Below are positions 21,073 through 30,347 of a stretch of DNA of 64,000 nt, piece after piece (position 1 is the first letter of the stretch; each line of letters opens with the position of its first letter). The stretch comes from Methylobacterium durans (lineage in GTDB: Bacteria > Pseudomonadota > Alphaproteobacteria > Rhizobiales > Beijerinckiaceae), in the NCBI RefSeq assembly GCF_003173715.1, contig NZ_CP029550.1, positions 3,767,501 through 3,831,500 on the forward strand. Direction: 5' to 3'. The notes below the pieces were generated by a model, which searched no databases, was not told where the DNA came from, and saw only the letters and a program-made list of their open reading frames with translations. Both the position numbers and the translations under genes were made by a program.

Positions 21073-22866
21073 TCAGAACGCCTCGACGGGCAGCGCCATC
21101 GTGGTGTCGGCGCCGACCTTGATGCGGGCGAGGCGCACGGCCGTCTCCGGCAGCATCCGCTCCATGTAGAATCGGCCGGTGACGAGCTTGGAGTCCATCC
21201 GCTCGGCCGAGCCGGTCCCCTGCCGCTTCCTCGCCGCCGCCGCCTTGGCGATGCGTGCCCACATGTAGCCCATCGCGACGAGGCCGAGGAGGTGCATGTA
21301 GTCGGTGGCGCCCGCGCCTGCGTTGTCGGGCTTCGCCATCGCGTTCTGCATGAACCACATGGTCGCGCCCTGCAGGTCGTTGAGCGCCGCCTGCAGCGGA
21401 CCGGTGAAGGCCTTCAGCGCCTCGTCCTCGTTGTGGTCCTTGATGAAGGTTTGAACCTCGCCGAGGAAGGTCATCATGGCGCGGCCGCCGTCCTTGGGCA
21501 GCTTGCGGCCGATCAGATCCATTGCCTGGATGCCGTTGGCGCCCTCGTAGATCATCGCGATGCGGGCATCGCGCACAAATTGCGACATGCCCCATTCCTC
21601 GATGTAGCCGTGCCCGCCGAACAGCTGCTGGGCCGCGACCGCGTTCTCGAAGCCCCTATCGGTGAGCACACCCTTCACCACCGGGGTCATCAGGCCCATG
21701 TGGTCGTCGGCCGCTTGCCGCTCCTTTGCATCCTGCGAGCGGTGGACGATGTCGGATTGCAGCGCCGTCCAGAGCACGAGCGCGCGGGCCGCCTCGTTGA
21801 AGGCGCGGATCTGCATCAGAGTGCGGCGCACGTCGGGGTGCACGATGATCGGGTCGGCCGCCTTCTCGGGGGCCTTCGCGCCGGTGAGCGCACGCCCTTG
21901 AAGCCGGTCCTTCGCGTAGGCGACCGCGTTCTGGTAGGCGACCTCGGACTGGCCAAGCCCCTGCACGCCGACGGCGAGCCGTGCCTCGTTCATCATCACG
22001 AACATAGCGTTGAGCCCGCGATTGGCCTCGCCGACGAGCCAGCCCTTAGCGCCGTCGTAGTTCATGACGCAGGTCGAATTGCCGTGTATGCCCATCTTGT
22101 GCTCGATCGAGCCGCAGGACACGCCGTTGCGCTCGCCAACCGACCCGTCCGCGTTCACGAGGAACTTCGGCACCACGAAGAGCGAGATGCCCTTGGTGCC
22201 GGCCGGCGCGCCCTCGATGCGGGCGATGACGAGATGCACGATGTTCTCGGACATGTCGTGCTCGCCGGCCGAGATGAAGATCTTGGTGCCGGTCAGGCTG
22301 TAGGAGCCGTCGCCGTTCGGGGCCGCTTTGGTCTTGAGAAGGCCGAGATCCGTGCCGCAATGGGGCTCGGTGAGGTTCATGGTGCCGGTCCAGGCCCCCT
22401 CGACCATCTTCGGCAGGTAGGTCTTCTTCTGCTCCTCGGAGCCGTGCACGAGGAGCGCCGCGATCGCGCCCTGGGTCAGGCCCGGATACATCGCGAGGGC
22501 GAGGTTCGCGGACGAGGCGAATTCCTGGATCGCGGTGTTCAGAATCTGGGGCAGGCCCTGGCCGCCGAATTCCTCGGGCACCGAGAGACCCATCCAGCCG
22601 CCGGCGGCATAGGCATCGTAGGCGGCCTTGAAGCCCTTCGGCGTGGCGACCGAACCATCGGCGTTGCGGGTGCAACCCTCTTGGTCGCCGGGAAGGTTCA
22701 CCGGGGCCAGCATTTCCTCGGCGAGCTTACCGCCTTCCGAGAGCACGGCCTCGACCACGTCGGGGGAGGCGTCCGCGAAGCCGGGTAGATTGTCGTGCCT
22801 GTGGATGCCGAGCACGTCGTTGAGCAGGAACAGCACGTCCTCGACCGGGGCGCGATAGCTCGGCAT
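21073..22866 (-). CDS. Acyl-CoA dehydrogenase (long, DmdC/FadE-like subgroup)
   Basis: This FAD enzyme introduces the 2,3-double bond into acyl-CoA. The 597-residue protein is longer than classical 380-residue dehydrogenases because of a C-terminal extension typical of the subgroup that includes 3-methylmercaptopropionyl-CoA dehydrogenase. FAD/substrate motifs are TGTMNLTEPHCGTDLGLLKT, SLTGTKIFISAGEHD and QLFGGHGYIEEWGMSQFVRD; the catalytic Glu is in IAMIYEGANGIQAMDLIGRK. The exact substrate cannot be set from sequence; a fatty acyl-CoA is the simplest choice given the neighbouring thiolase and fadJ-like genes. A candidate operator lies 74 bp upstream. Confidence 0.92.
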   Translation of the reverse strand: MPSYRAPVEDVLFLLNDVLGIHRHDNLPGFADASPDVVEAVLSEGGKLAEEMLAPVNLPGDQEGCTRNADGSVATPKGFKAAYDAYAAGGWMGLSVPEEFGGQGLPQILNTAIQEFASSANLALAMYPGLTQGAIAALLVHGSEEQKKTYLPKMVEGAWTGTMNLTEPHCGTDLGLLKTKAAPNGDGSYSLTGTKIFISAGEHDMSENIVHLVIARIEGAPAGTKGISLFVVPKFLVNADGSVGERNGVSCGSIEHKMGIHGNSTCVMNYDGAKGWLVGEANRGLNAMFVMMNEARLAVGVQGLGQSEVAYQNAVAYAKDRLQGRALTGAKAPEKAADPIIVHPDVRRTLMQIRAFNEAARALVLWTALQSDIVHRSQDAKERQAADDHMGLMTPVVKGVLTDRGFENAVAAQQLFGGHGYIEEWGMSQFVRDARIAMIYEGANGIQAMDLIGRKLPKDGGRAMMTFLGEVQTFIKDHNEDEALKAFTGPLQAALNDLQGATMWFMQNAMAKPDNAGAGATDYMHLLGLVAMGYMWARIAKAAAARKRQGTGSAERMDSKLVTGRFYMERMLPETAVRLARIKVGADTTMALPVEAF

Positions 22867-22939
22867 CTCGTATCCTCCGTCAGGGGCGTTCGGTCGCCCT
22901 CGATAGCACGGCCGCGCTTCTCGGCAGCGCGACTCTCTT

Positions 22940-22961
22940 GATAGTTCATATGTAAACTATC
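22940..22961. promoter_or_regulatory. Candidate operator upstream of acyl-CoA dehydrogenase
   Basis: GATAGTT (22940-22946) and AACTATC (22955-22961) form an exact 7-bp inverted repeat with an 8-bp AT-rich spacer (CATATGTA). This AT-rich palindrome stands out in very GC-rich DNA. It lies in the divergent gap between the acyl-CoA dehydrogenase and the large SEL1 protein. The size fits binding sites of TetR- or GntR-type dimers, which often control beta-oxidation genes. No regulator gene is adjacent. Confidence 0.5.
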
Positions 22962-23147
22962 TCGGCACCGGAGGGCAAGAGGGGTCGGCGGCGGACCGCT
23001 GGGTCCTATTGTCCGAAACGAGACCCTGCTTAACGGGGTGTTTACCAAGAAAGTTAATTGTTCGGGCCAACGGCTCGGTCTGCTGAACCTGCGCGAATCT
23101 GCGGGCGAGGCGGCGGCCGGCACCGGAAGTCGCCGACCCCAGGTCCG

Positions 23148-26100
23148 ATGATGACACGCAACGCCTCCCCGAGCTTCGAGGGCTTCGATCCGGACGTGAT
23201 CGAGGCGGCCCGGGAGGTCGCCCGCCGCGCGGGCGTGCCGCTCGAGACCTGGATGGCGTCGGTCCTGCCCGCGGAGAAGAAGCCCGCGCGCCGGCGCCGG
23301 TCCGCCGCGGAGACCAAGGCCGAAGCGAACTCACCCGCGACGGAAACCGATCTGCCGGCACGGACGCCTCCGGCGGCCGAGATCCCGGCGGCTGCACCGG
23401 ATGTCAGCCAGCGATTCTCCGAGACGCTCGACGCCCTGATGACCCGCCTCGACGCGATCGATCGCACGATGGCCGAGGACCGCAAGGCGTCCCGCGACGC
23501 GGCCGGGCACCGCATTGCCGAGATCGAGACCCGCATCGCGGAAGTCGTCGGGGCGGGCACGGAGCCCGTCCAGAAGGTCGCCGAGCGGCTCGGCGACATC
23601 GAGCGCCGCATGAACGAGCTCGGCGAGCAGCTCGCCGCGCCGCGTCCCCTCGGACGCCGCGGCCGCCCGGCCGTCGCCGAGAAGCGCGACGCCGTCAGCG
23701 AGATCCGTCAGCGCCAGCGCGAGCTCGACGCCGCGAGCGGCGATCCCGGCACCGTCGGCACGATGCAGCGGGATCTGGAGAGCCGGCTCGACCCGTCGCG
23801 CACGCCGTCCCCGGCGATCAGCGAGCTGCAGCGCGAGACCAGCCGCCTGCGCGAATCGATCGGCGGACTCGCGACCGGGCGCGACGTCGGCGCGCTGGAG
23901 CAGGCGATGCTGTCGCTGGCAGACGGTGTGCAGCGGACGCAGGAGCCCGCCGACCTCGCCGCCATCGCCGGGCCGATCGAGCTGATCCGCGTGCAGGTCG
24001 AGCGCCTCGCCGACGACGTGGCCGACAACGTGCACGCTCGGGTCGCGAGCGACGTCGAACGCCTCGCCGCCCGCGTCGACAGCGCGCTCACCGGTGGGGC
24101 TCCGGGCTTCGCCGACCGCGACGCGCTCGCGAACCTCTTCGGCGAGCTCGACGAGATCCGCCGACTGATCGCCTCGCTCGCGGGACCCGAGCGCATCCAG
24201 AGCCTCGCGCAGGGCGTTCAGGCGATCAGCGCCCAGATCGCGCAATTGCAGCACGGCTACGGCGTCGACCATTCCGAGATGGCGAAGCTGCGTCCCCTGC
24301 TTGAGGAGATCCGCTCCGGCCTCAAGGCGCCGAATGCCGGCGACCTCGCGGGCCAGATCCAAGCGATGGCGGAGAAGCTCGACGCCCTCCACGACAGCGC
24401 CTCGCGCTCCGCCCCCGCCGAATCGCGGGCGATCCTCGGGCGCATCGACGCGCTCGCCGACCGGATGGAGCGCGTGAGCGCGAGTCCCGTCGGCGATCTC
24501 ATCGACCGGCTCGAGGATATCGGCGAGAGCCTGCGAAAGCCGGCACCCCCGAGCGCGGAGCTCGCCTCGATCCAGGGTCAGTTGCGAAACCTCGCCGAGA
24601 AGGTCGACCGCGTCGGCGCGAAGGATGGCGGCGAGGGGCTCGACGCGCTGGAGCGTCAGGTGCTCGCGCTCACGAACCGGATCGATGCCCGCGGCGCGGA
24701 TCCGACGCTCGCGAGCCTCGAGCGGACCATGAGCGAGCTGCTGCATCAGGTCTCGGCCCTCCGGGAGGAGTCGCCGATCGAGGCCGCGGCGGAACTCGCC
24801 GCGCGGAACGCCGTCGCGGAGGTGGTCGGGCGCACCCACGGCGCGGACGCGGCGGAACTGGGCGGCCTGCGTGCCGCCTTCGCCGATCTCGTGATCCGGC
24901 ACGAGGCGTCGGATCACCGCCTGCAATCGACCCTTGAGGGCGTCCAGACCGCCCTCGACAGGCTCGTCACGCGTCTCAGCCTGCTCGACGGCGACGCGAC
25001 AGTCCTGCGCGCCGCGCCGCGGGCAGCACAGGCCGTCGAGGAGCCGATCGACGAGCGGCTCCTCTCCTCGACCAGCATGCCGGCGCCGCGGATGCGCGCG
25101 GCCAAGCGGCCGGAACTGCCCCGTGTTCCGGTCGGTGCTCCGTCGCCGTCCGCCGAGCCCGGCCGCATTGCCGACGAGCTTCTGGAGCCCGGCGCCGGCC
25201 GTCCGTCGCGCGAGCGGTCCGCGGAGGCTGCCGAGCCCGGCGAGGCCTCGGCCGACATCAAGACCAGCTTCATCGCGGCAGCCCGCCGCGCCGCCCAGGC
25301 CGCGCAGGCCGAGGTCGCCTCCGAGGCGAGCCTTGCGACCGACGTCAGGGGAGAGCGCTCCGCCCTCCGCGCCTCCCTCGCGGCGCCTCGGCCGGCGAGC
25401 CGCACCTCGCGGCTGAAGGCCGAGATCGACCGGCGCCGCCGGCCCCTGCTGCTCGGCCTCGCCGCGATCGTCCTCGTGCTCGGTGCGCTGCAGGCGCTCG
25501 GGCTTCACGAGGACCCGGCGCCAGCGCCGGTCGCCGCACCGCAGGTGGTGGAGGCCGCTCCGCGCGACGCCGCGCCGCCAGCCGACTTGCAGGGTCAACC
25601 GTCGCCCCAGGCCGCGGCGCCCGCGGAGGCTGCGCGGCCGCCGGTCACCGCCGACCCGCAGACCACTCAGGCGATCGGTGGCCCCGCCGCCGAGGCGCCT
25701 CGCGCGACGCCGCCGGCGAAGTCGGCCGCACCGCAGATCGCCGGTATGGGCGGTTTCGCGGGGGAGCTCGCGAGCGTCCCGACCGGCCTCGCCAAGCTCC
25801 GCCAGGCGGCCCTGGAGGGTGATGGGGCCGCGATCTACGAACTCGCCGCGCGCGAGGCGGACGGCCGCGGGATGCCACGTGATCTTGCCCTCGCGGCCAA
25901 GCTCTACGAGAAGCTCGCCGCGAGCGGCTACGCCCCGGCGCAATACAAGGTCGCCGGCCATTACGAGAAGGGCTCGGGCGTGGTGCGCGACCTCGGCCAG
26001 GCGAAGCTCTGGTACGGCCGTGCGGCCGAACAGGGGCACGCCCGCTCGATGCACAACCTCGCCGTGCTCTACGCCGAAAATCCCGGTCCCTCCGGGCGGC

Positions 26101-26483
26101 CGGACTACGCCACCGCCTCCTCCTGGTTCCGGCGGGCGGCCGAGTTCGGCGTGCGCGACAGCCAGTACAATCTCGCCGTCCTCTACGCCCGCGGCATGGG
26201 CGTCACGCAGGATCTCGTCCAATCCTACGCGTGGTTCTCCGCCGCAGCCGCGCAGGGGGACGAGGATGCCGCCAAGAAGCGCGACGATGTCGGCGCCAAG
26301 CTCCCGCCGAGCGATCTTGCCAATGCGCGCAGCATCGCCGCCGGCTTCAAGCCCCGCAAGGCCGAGCCGCTCGTCAACGAGCCGCCGCAACCCAAGGACG
26401 CCCCGGGCGCGATGACGCTGCTCGGCGCCCCGCCGCCGCCTGCCCTCGCTGGCGGCTTCCAGCCGGCCAAGAACCGGATCTGA
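23148..26483 (+). CDS. Large coiled-coil / membrane / SEL1-repeat protein (PodJ-like)
   Basis: A 1111-residue protein. Residues 1-45 start FEGFDPDVIEAAREVARRAG, a segment also found at the head of PodJ-like polarity factors. Residues about 80-640 are predicted helical and coiled-coil, rich in Glu, Arg, Leu and Ala. A basic stretch (RLKAEIDRRRRP) precedes a single membrane span (LLLGLAAIVLVLGALQALGL, about 766-785). A Pro/Ala-rich linker leads to four SEL1 repeats (about 895-1045), e.g. DLALAAKLYEKLAASGYAPA and DLGQAKLWYGRAAEQGHARS. This topology (cytoplasmic coiled coil, one TM, periplasmic SEL1) is that of Caulobacter PodJ, a polar organising protein; a localisation role is inference. The first of two tandem ATGs was used. 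Confidence 0.82.
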   Translation: MMTRNASPSFEGFDPDVIEAAREVARRAGVPLETWMASVLPAEKKPARRRRSAAETKAEANSPATETDLPARTPPAAEIPAAAPDVSQRFSETLDALMTRLDAIDRTMAEDRKASRDAAGHRIAEIETRIAEVVGAGTEPVQKVAERLGDIERRMNELGEQLAAPRPLGRRGRPAVAEKRDAVSEIRQRQRELDAASGDPGTVGTMQRDLESRLDPSRTPSPAISELQRETSRLRESIGGLATGRDVGALEQAMLSLADGVQRTQEPADLAAIAGPIELIRVQVERLADDVADNVHARVASDVERLAARVDSALTGGAPGFADRDALANLFGELDEIRRLIASLAGPERIQSLAQGVQAISAQIAQLQHGYGVDHSEMAKLRPLLEEIRSGLKAPNAGDLAGQIQAMAEKLDALHDSASRSAPAESRAILGRIDALADRMERVSASPVGDLIDRLEDIGESLRKPAPPSAELASIQGQLRNLAEKVDRVGAKDGGEGLDALERQVLALTNRIDARGADPTLASLERTMSELLHQVSALREESPIEAAAELAARNAVAEVVGRTHGADAAELGGLRAAFADLVIRHEASDHRLQSTLEGVQTALDRLVTRLSLLDGDATVLRAAPRAAQAVEEPIDERLLSSTSMPAPRMRAAKRPELPRVPVGAPSPSAEPGRIADELLEPGAGRPSRERSAEAAEPGEASADIKTSFIAAARRAAQAAQAEVASEASLATDVRGERSALRASLAAPRPASRTSRLKAEIDRRRRPLLLGLAAIVLVLGALQALGLHEDPAPAPVAAPQVVEAAPRDAAPPADLQGQPSPQAAAPAEAARPPVTADPQTTQAIGGPAAEAPRATPPAKSAAPQIAGMGGFAGELASVPTGLAKLRQAALEGDGAAIYELAAREADGRGMPRDLALAAKLYEKLAASGYAPAQYKVAGHYEKGSGVVRDLGQAKLWYGRAAEQGHARSMHNLAVLYAENPGPSGRPDYATASSWFRRAAEFGVRDSQYNLAVLYARGMGVTQDLVQSYAWFSAAAAQGDEDAAKKRDDVGAKLPPSDLANARSIAAGFKPRKAEPLVNEPPQPKDAPGAMTLLGAPPPPALAGGFQPAKNRI

Positions 26484-26616
26484 GCCGACGAAACGACGGC
26501 ACGCCGGCGAAGCTTGGCCATATTGCCGCAGCGCGGGAACCGCGTGGCATGAGAGCCGTATAATCGTTCGGACGTGCCGATCCCGCGGGGTCGGCGCCTT
26601 TCAACCGGGAGTGCGG

Positions 26617-27054
26617 ATGGCGCGCGTGACACCGGTTCCCCTCGGGGCCGTCATCCTCGGCGTCGCCGGGCTGATCCCGTTCCTCGGCTTTGCGGCGCTC
26701 GCCGTGAGCGGCACGGACGGGGGGCTCGGCACCATCGGCCTGTCGCCGCGCACGATCCTGTCCGCCTACGGCGCCGTCATCGCCTCGTTCCTCGGCGGCA
26801 TCCGCTGGGGCGCCGCGGCCGCGCGCAATGCCGGCAACGCCGATTACCTCGTGGCCATCGTGCCCTCCCTCCTGGCCTGGGCGGCGCTGGCCGCGCCGGC
26901 TCCCTGGGATCTGCGCATGCTCGGCGGACTTGTCCTGGCCTGGGGGCTCATCGACCAGGATCTGCCCCGGCGCGGCTTGGTGCCGACATGGCTCGGCCGC
27001 CTGCGGCTGGTGCTGTCCGGGGTGGCAGGCGCCGCGCTCCTGATCGCGGCCTGA
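26617..27054 (+). CDS. DUF3429 membrane protein
   Basis: A 145-residue integral membrane protein with about four to five hydrophobic segments (AVILGVAGLIPFLGFAALAV, ILSAYGAVIASFLGGIRWGA, YLVAIVPSLLAWAALAAPA, LVLSGVAGAALLIAA). The IRWG motif after the second span is typical of DUF3429 (TMEM69-like) proteins, whose function is unknown. I used the ATG at 26617 (MARVTPVPLG), 6 bases after an in-frame GTG. It lies 133 bp after the SEL1 gene and converges on pdeM with a 9-bp gap. Confidence 0.82.
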   Translation: MARVTPVPLGAVILGVAGLIPFLGFAALAVSGTDGGLGTIGLSPRTILSAYGAVIASFLGGIRWGAAAARNAGNADYLVAIVPSLLAWAALAAPAPWDLRMLGGLVLAWGLIDQDLPRRGLVPTWLGRLRLVLSGVAGAALLIAA

Positions 27055-27063
27055 GCTCGAGTC

Positions 27064-27816
27064 TCAGTCTCGCGCGAGCATCGTGCGGCCGATCGCGAAG
27101 ACGCGGCCGTCGCCGAGGAGGTGTGCGGTGAAGCCGCCGGGAAAGAGCGGCTCGAAGGCGCGGTCGCGCACGTTCAGCCCGCCGGTATACGCGCCGAAGG
27201 CCGGCATGATCAGGCGGTGACCGTCCGTGACAAAGCAGCGGCGGCGCACGGCGCGCCCGCGCATCGCGACCTTGCCGCAGGGATGGAGATGCCCCGCGAT
27301 CTCGCCCTCGGCGGCGTCCGGCGTCGGCTCGTGGCGGAGCGTGAGGCCGCCGAGGCTCAGCGTCTCGGCGTAGCGTCCGCCGACACCCTCGTTGACTGCC
27401 GCGTCGTGATTGCCGGCGATCCAGACCCAATCCCGGCCCTCCTGCAAGGCCGCGATCATGGCCCGGTCTCCGGGCTCCATCCGCTCGGGCCCGCGCGCAT
27501 CGTGGAAGGAGTCGCCCAGCGCCACCACGCGGTGCGGGTCGAAACGGGCGATCGCCTCGTGCAGGCAGGCCAGGGTCTCGCGGGTGTCGTAGGGCGGCAG
27601 GAATTGGCCGGATCGCGCGGCGTAGGACGAGCCCTTCTCCAGATGGAGATCGGAGACGACGAGGGTGCGGTGGGCCTCCAGCCAGAGGCCGCCGCACAGG
27701 TCGAGGGTCAGGCTCTCGCCGGCCAGCGTCAGGCCGGGGGCCTTGGTGGTCTTCTCAAGTCTCTGGCCGAGCGCCAAGATCGCATCCTCACGCGTGATGA
27801 GGGCGTCATCGCTCAC
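27064..27816 (-). CDS. pdeM: PdeM, ligase-associated phosphoesterase
   Basis: This is a calcineurin-like metallophosphoesterase of the ligase-associated DNA damage response group. In the 250-residue protein the metal-binding motifs are in order: VVSDLHLEKG (D-x-H), VVALGDSFHD (GD), WIAGNHD (GNH[DE]) and IAGHLHPCG (GH-x-H). The start is a GTG at 27816 overlapping the helicase stop (GTGA), so the two are translationally coupled. The associated ATP-dependent ligase and exonuclease genes are not next to it. Confidence 0.9.
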   Translation of the reverse strand: MSDDALITREDAILALGQRLEKTTKAPGLTLAGESLTLDLCGGLWLEAHRTLVVSDLHLEKGSSYAARSGQFLPPYDTRETLACLHEAIARFDPHRVVALGDSFHDARGPERMEPGDRAMIAALQEGRDWVWIAGNHDAAVNEGVGGRYAETLSLGGLTLRHEPTPDAAEGEIAGHLHPCGKVAMRGRAVRRRCFVTDGHRLIMPAFGAYTGGLNVRDRAFEPLFPGGFTAHLLGDGRVFAIGRTMLARD

Positions 27817-30347
27817 GCCAGCGCCTCTTCGAGAAGCTGTGCCTCGGCCTCAGCCAGAATCTCGTCGGCCCCCTCGCCGTAGACCCGTTCGCGCCCGATC
27901 TCAAGCATGACGGAGACGGAGAGGGGCGAGACGCGGTCGAGCGCCTTGTGGATGATTCGCCCCTGGATGCGCCTTAGCATCATGCCGAGGCGCCTCACGT
28001 CGAGGAGTCCGGTTGCCGCATCCTGGCGGGCTGCACGCAGGAGGAGGTGGTCGGGCTGGTGCTTGCGCAGCACGTCGTAGATGAGGTCGGTCGAGATCGT
28101 GACCTGGCGGCCCGTCTTCTTCTGGCCGGGAAAGCGTCGCTCGATCAGCCCGGCGATCACGGCGCATTGTCGGAAGGTGCGCTTCATCATTGCGGATTCG
28201 TCGAGCCACGCCTCCAGATCGTCGCCGAGCATGTCCTCGGCGAACAGCGCCTCCAGGAAATCCGGCTCGAACCCGATCCGCTCGCCGACGTCGCGCGTCG
28301 TCCAGATGGCGATGCCGTAATCGTTGGCCGCGAAGCCGAGAGGCCTCAACCGCGCCCGCTCCAGGCGCCGCGTCAGCAGCATGCCGAGTGTCTGGTGGGC
28401 GAGACGGCCCTCGAACGGGAAGGCCGTGACGTAGTGCCGGCCGCCGCGGGGGAAGGTCTCGACGAGGAGGTCGCGCGGTCCCGGCAGCAGGGAGCGGCGG
28501 CGCTGCTGCAGGAGGTAATCCGAGACCTGCCGCGGCAGGCGGTCCCACTCGAACGGATCGGCGATGAGGGCGCGCACCCGCGCGGCGAGGAAGGTGGAGA
28601 GCGGGAACTTAGCGCCCGCGTAGGAGGGGATCGCCGGGTCGGTGCCGGGGCCCGCCTTCGTCACCAGCGCCTCATCCTCGGTGAGGCCCTCGAAGCGCAG
28701 CACCTCGCCGGCGAACAGGAAGGTGTCGCCGACGGTGAGCGTCTCTGCGAAATCCTCCTCGATCTCGCCCAGCACCCGGCCGGTCCTCGGCAGAACCGTG
28801 CCGGGCTTTCCGCGCAGCGCGCGGGCGAGGCGGACCTTCACCGTCGTCGCCTCGATGATGGTGCCGACATTCATCCGGTATTGCTGGGCGACGCGCGCGT
28901 CGCGCACCCGCCAGCGCCCGTCCGGCCCGCGCAGGATCTTGGCGAAGCGCTCGTAGGCCCGGAGCGCGTAGCCGCCGGTGGCCACGTAGTCGACGACCTG
29001 CTCGAAATCCTCCCAGGTCAGGCCTGCGTAGGGCGCGGCCGTCGTCACCTCGTCATAGAGCGCGACCGGATCGAAGGCGTCGGCGCAGGCCATGCCGAGG
29101 ACGTGCTGGGCGAGCACGTCCGGCGCGCCGATCCGCGCGTCGGGCGTGTCCTGCGCGGCCTCCTCGACGGCATCGAGGGCCGCCTGGCACTCGAGGATCT
29201 CGAACCGGTTCGCCGGCACCAGATAGGCCTTGGAGGGCTCGTCCATGCGGTGGTTCGCCCGACCGATCCGCTGCATGATCCGGCTCGCGCCCTTCGGCGC
29301 GCCGATATTGACGACGAGATCGACGTCGCCCCAGTCGATGCCGAGATCGAGGGTGGCGGTGCAGACGATCGCCCGCAATTGCCCGGCCGCCATCGCCGCC
29401 TCGACGCGGCGGCGCTGCTGCGCGTCGAGGGACCCGTGGTGGAGCGCGATCGGCAGCACGTCGTCGTTGAGCCGCCAGAGTTCCTGGAACGTGTACTCGG
29501 CCTGGAGACGCGTGTTGACGAAGACCAGCACCGTGCGGTGCGCCCGGATCAGGTCGTAGATCGCGGGCATCGACTGGTAGGCGGTGTGGCCGGCGAGCGG
29601 TAGCCGCAGGTCGATTTCCAGCATGCGCAGGTCGGGCTTGGCGCCACCCGCGACGACGACGAGGTCGGCCATCGGACCGCTGCTCGGCGCGCGATCCCCC
29701 TCGCCGGAAGGCGCCGGGAGCGCTGTTTGCGGGACGAGGTACTTCCGCAGCTCGTCGGGCTCGCGCACCGTCGCCGACAGGCCGACCGCCGTCAGGCCGT
29801 GGCTGAGGCGGTGGAGGCGGGCGAGCGCCAGCGAGAGCAGATCCCCGCGCTTCGAGGTGACGAGGGCGTGCAGCTCGTCGAGGATCACGCAGCGGAGCGA
29901 GCCGAACAGCTCCGCCGCTTCCCGGTGCGCGATCAGGAGCGAGAGCTGCTCGGGCGTCGTGAGCAGGATGTCCGGCGGCCGCTCGATCTGCCGCGTCCGC
30001 TTGTGAGCGGGGGTGTCGCCGGTGCGGGTCTCGACCCGGACGGACAGGCCCATCTCGGCGATCGGCGCGTCGAGATTGCGGGCGATGTCGACGGCGAGCG
30101 CCTTTAATGGCGACACGTAGAGCGTGTGCAGGCCGCCGCCCATCTTGGACGGCGGCCGCTGCGAGAGCGCGACGAGGCTCGGCAGGAAGCCGGCGAGTGT
30201 CTTGCCCGCGCCGGTCGGGGCGACGAGGAGCGCTGAGCGGCCTCCGCCGGCGAGGCGCAGGAGGTCGAGCTGGTGAGGCCGCGGCCGCCAGCCGCGCCGC
30301 GCGAACCAATCCGCGAAGACGGGCGGCAGGTAAGGGCCTTCAGGCAA
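27813..30347 (-). CDS. Ligase-associated DEXH-box DNA helicase (Lhr-like)
   Basis: A superfamily 2 helicase of 844 residues. Motif I is LLVAPTGAGKTLAGFLPSLV, motif Ia YVSPLKALAVDIARNL, motif II CVILDELHALVTS (DELH, a DEXH type), motif III GLSATVREPDEL, and motif VI RIGRANHRMDEP. The C-terminal half matches the Lhr-like extension of the ligase-associated DNA damage helicase family, and ends EILAEAEAQLLEEALA as is typical. Its ATG (30345-30347) overlaps the end of the upstream esterase gene by 8 bp, and its stop overlaps the start of pdeM, giving a tight three-gene unit. Confidence 0.92.
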   Translation of the reverse strand: MPEGPYLPPVFADWFARRGWRPRPHQLDLLRLAGGGRSALLVAPTGAGKTLAGFLPSLVALSQRPPSKMGGGLHTLYVSPLKALAVDIARNLDAPIAEMGLSVRVETRTGDTPAHKRTRQIERPPDILLTTPEQLSLLIAHREAAELFGSLRCVILDELHALVTSKRGDLLSLALARLHRLSHGLTAVGLSATVREPDELRKYLVPQTALPAPSGEGDRAPSSGPMADLVVVAGGAKPDLRMLEIDLRLPLAGHTAYQSMPAIYDLIRAHRTVLVFVNTRLQAEYTFQELWRLNDDVLPIALHHGSLDAQQRRRVEAAMAAGQLRAIVCTATLDLGIDWGDVDLVVNIGAPKGASRIMQRIGRANHRMDEPSKAYLVPANRFEILECQAALDAVEEAAQDTPDARIGAPDVLAQHVLGMACADAFDPVALYDEVTTAAPYAGLTWEDFEQVVDYVATGGYALRAYERFAKILRGPDGRWRVRDARVAQQYRMNVGTIIEATTVKVRLARALRGKPGTVLPRTGRVLGEIEEDFAETLTVGDTFLFAGEVLRFEGLTEDEALVTKAGPGTDPAIPSYAGAKFPLSTFLAARVRALIADPFEWDRLPRQVSDYLLQQRRRSLLPGPRDLLVETFPRGGRHYVTAFPFEGRLAHQTLGMLLTRRLERARLRPLGFAANDYGIAIWTTRDVGERIGFEPDFLEALFAEDMLGDDLEAWLDESAMMKRTFRQCAVIAGLIERRFPGQKKTGRQVTISTDLIYDVLRKHQPDHLLLRAARQDAATGLLDVRRLGMMLRRIQGRIIHKALDRVSPLSVSVMLEIGRERVYGEGADEILAEAEAQLLEEALA

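Noticed and set aside
23331..26390. 1019-codon minus-strand open frame opposite the SEL1 protein
   Set aside because: An antisense shadow; the plus-strand protein has a TM and SEL1 repeats.
26559..26564. TATAAT resembling a -10 element before the DUF3429 gene
   Set aside because: No matching -35 at 16-18 bp spacing; too weak to list as a promoter.
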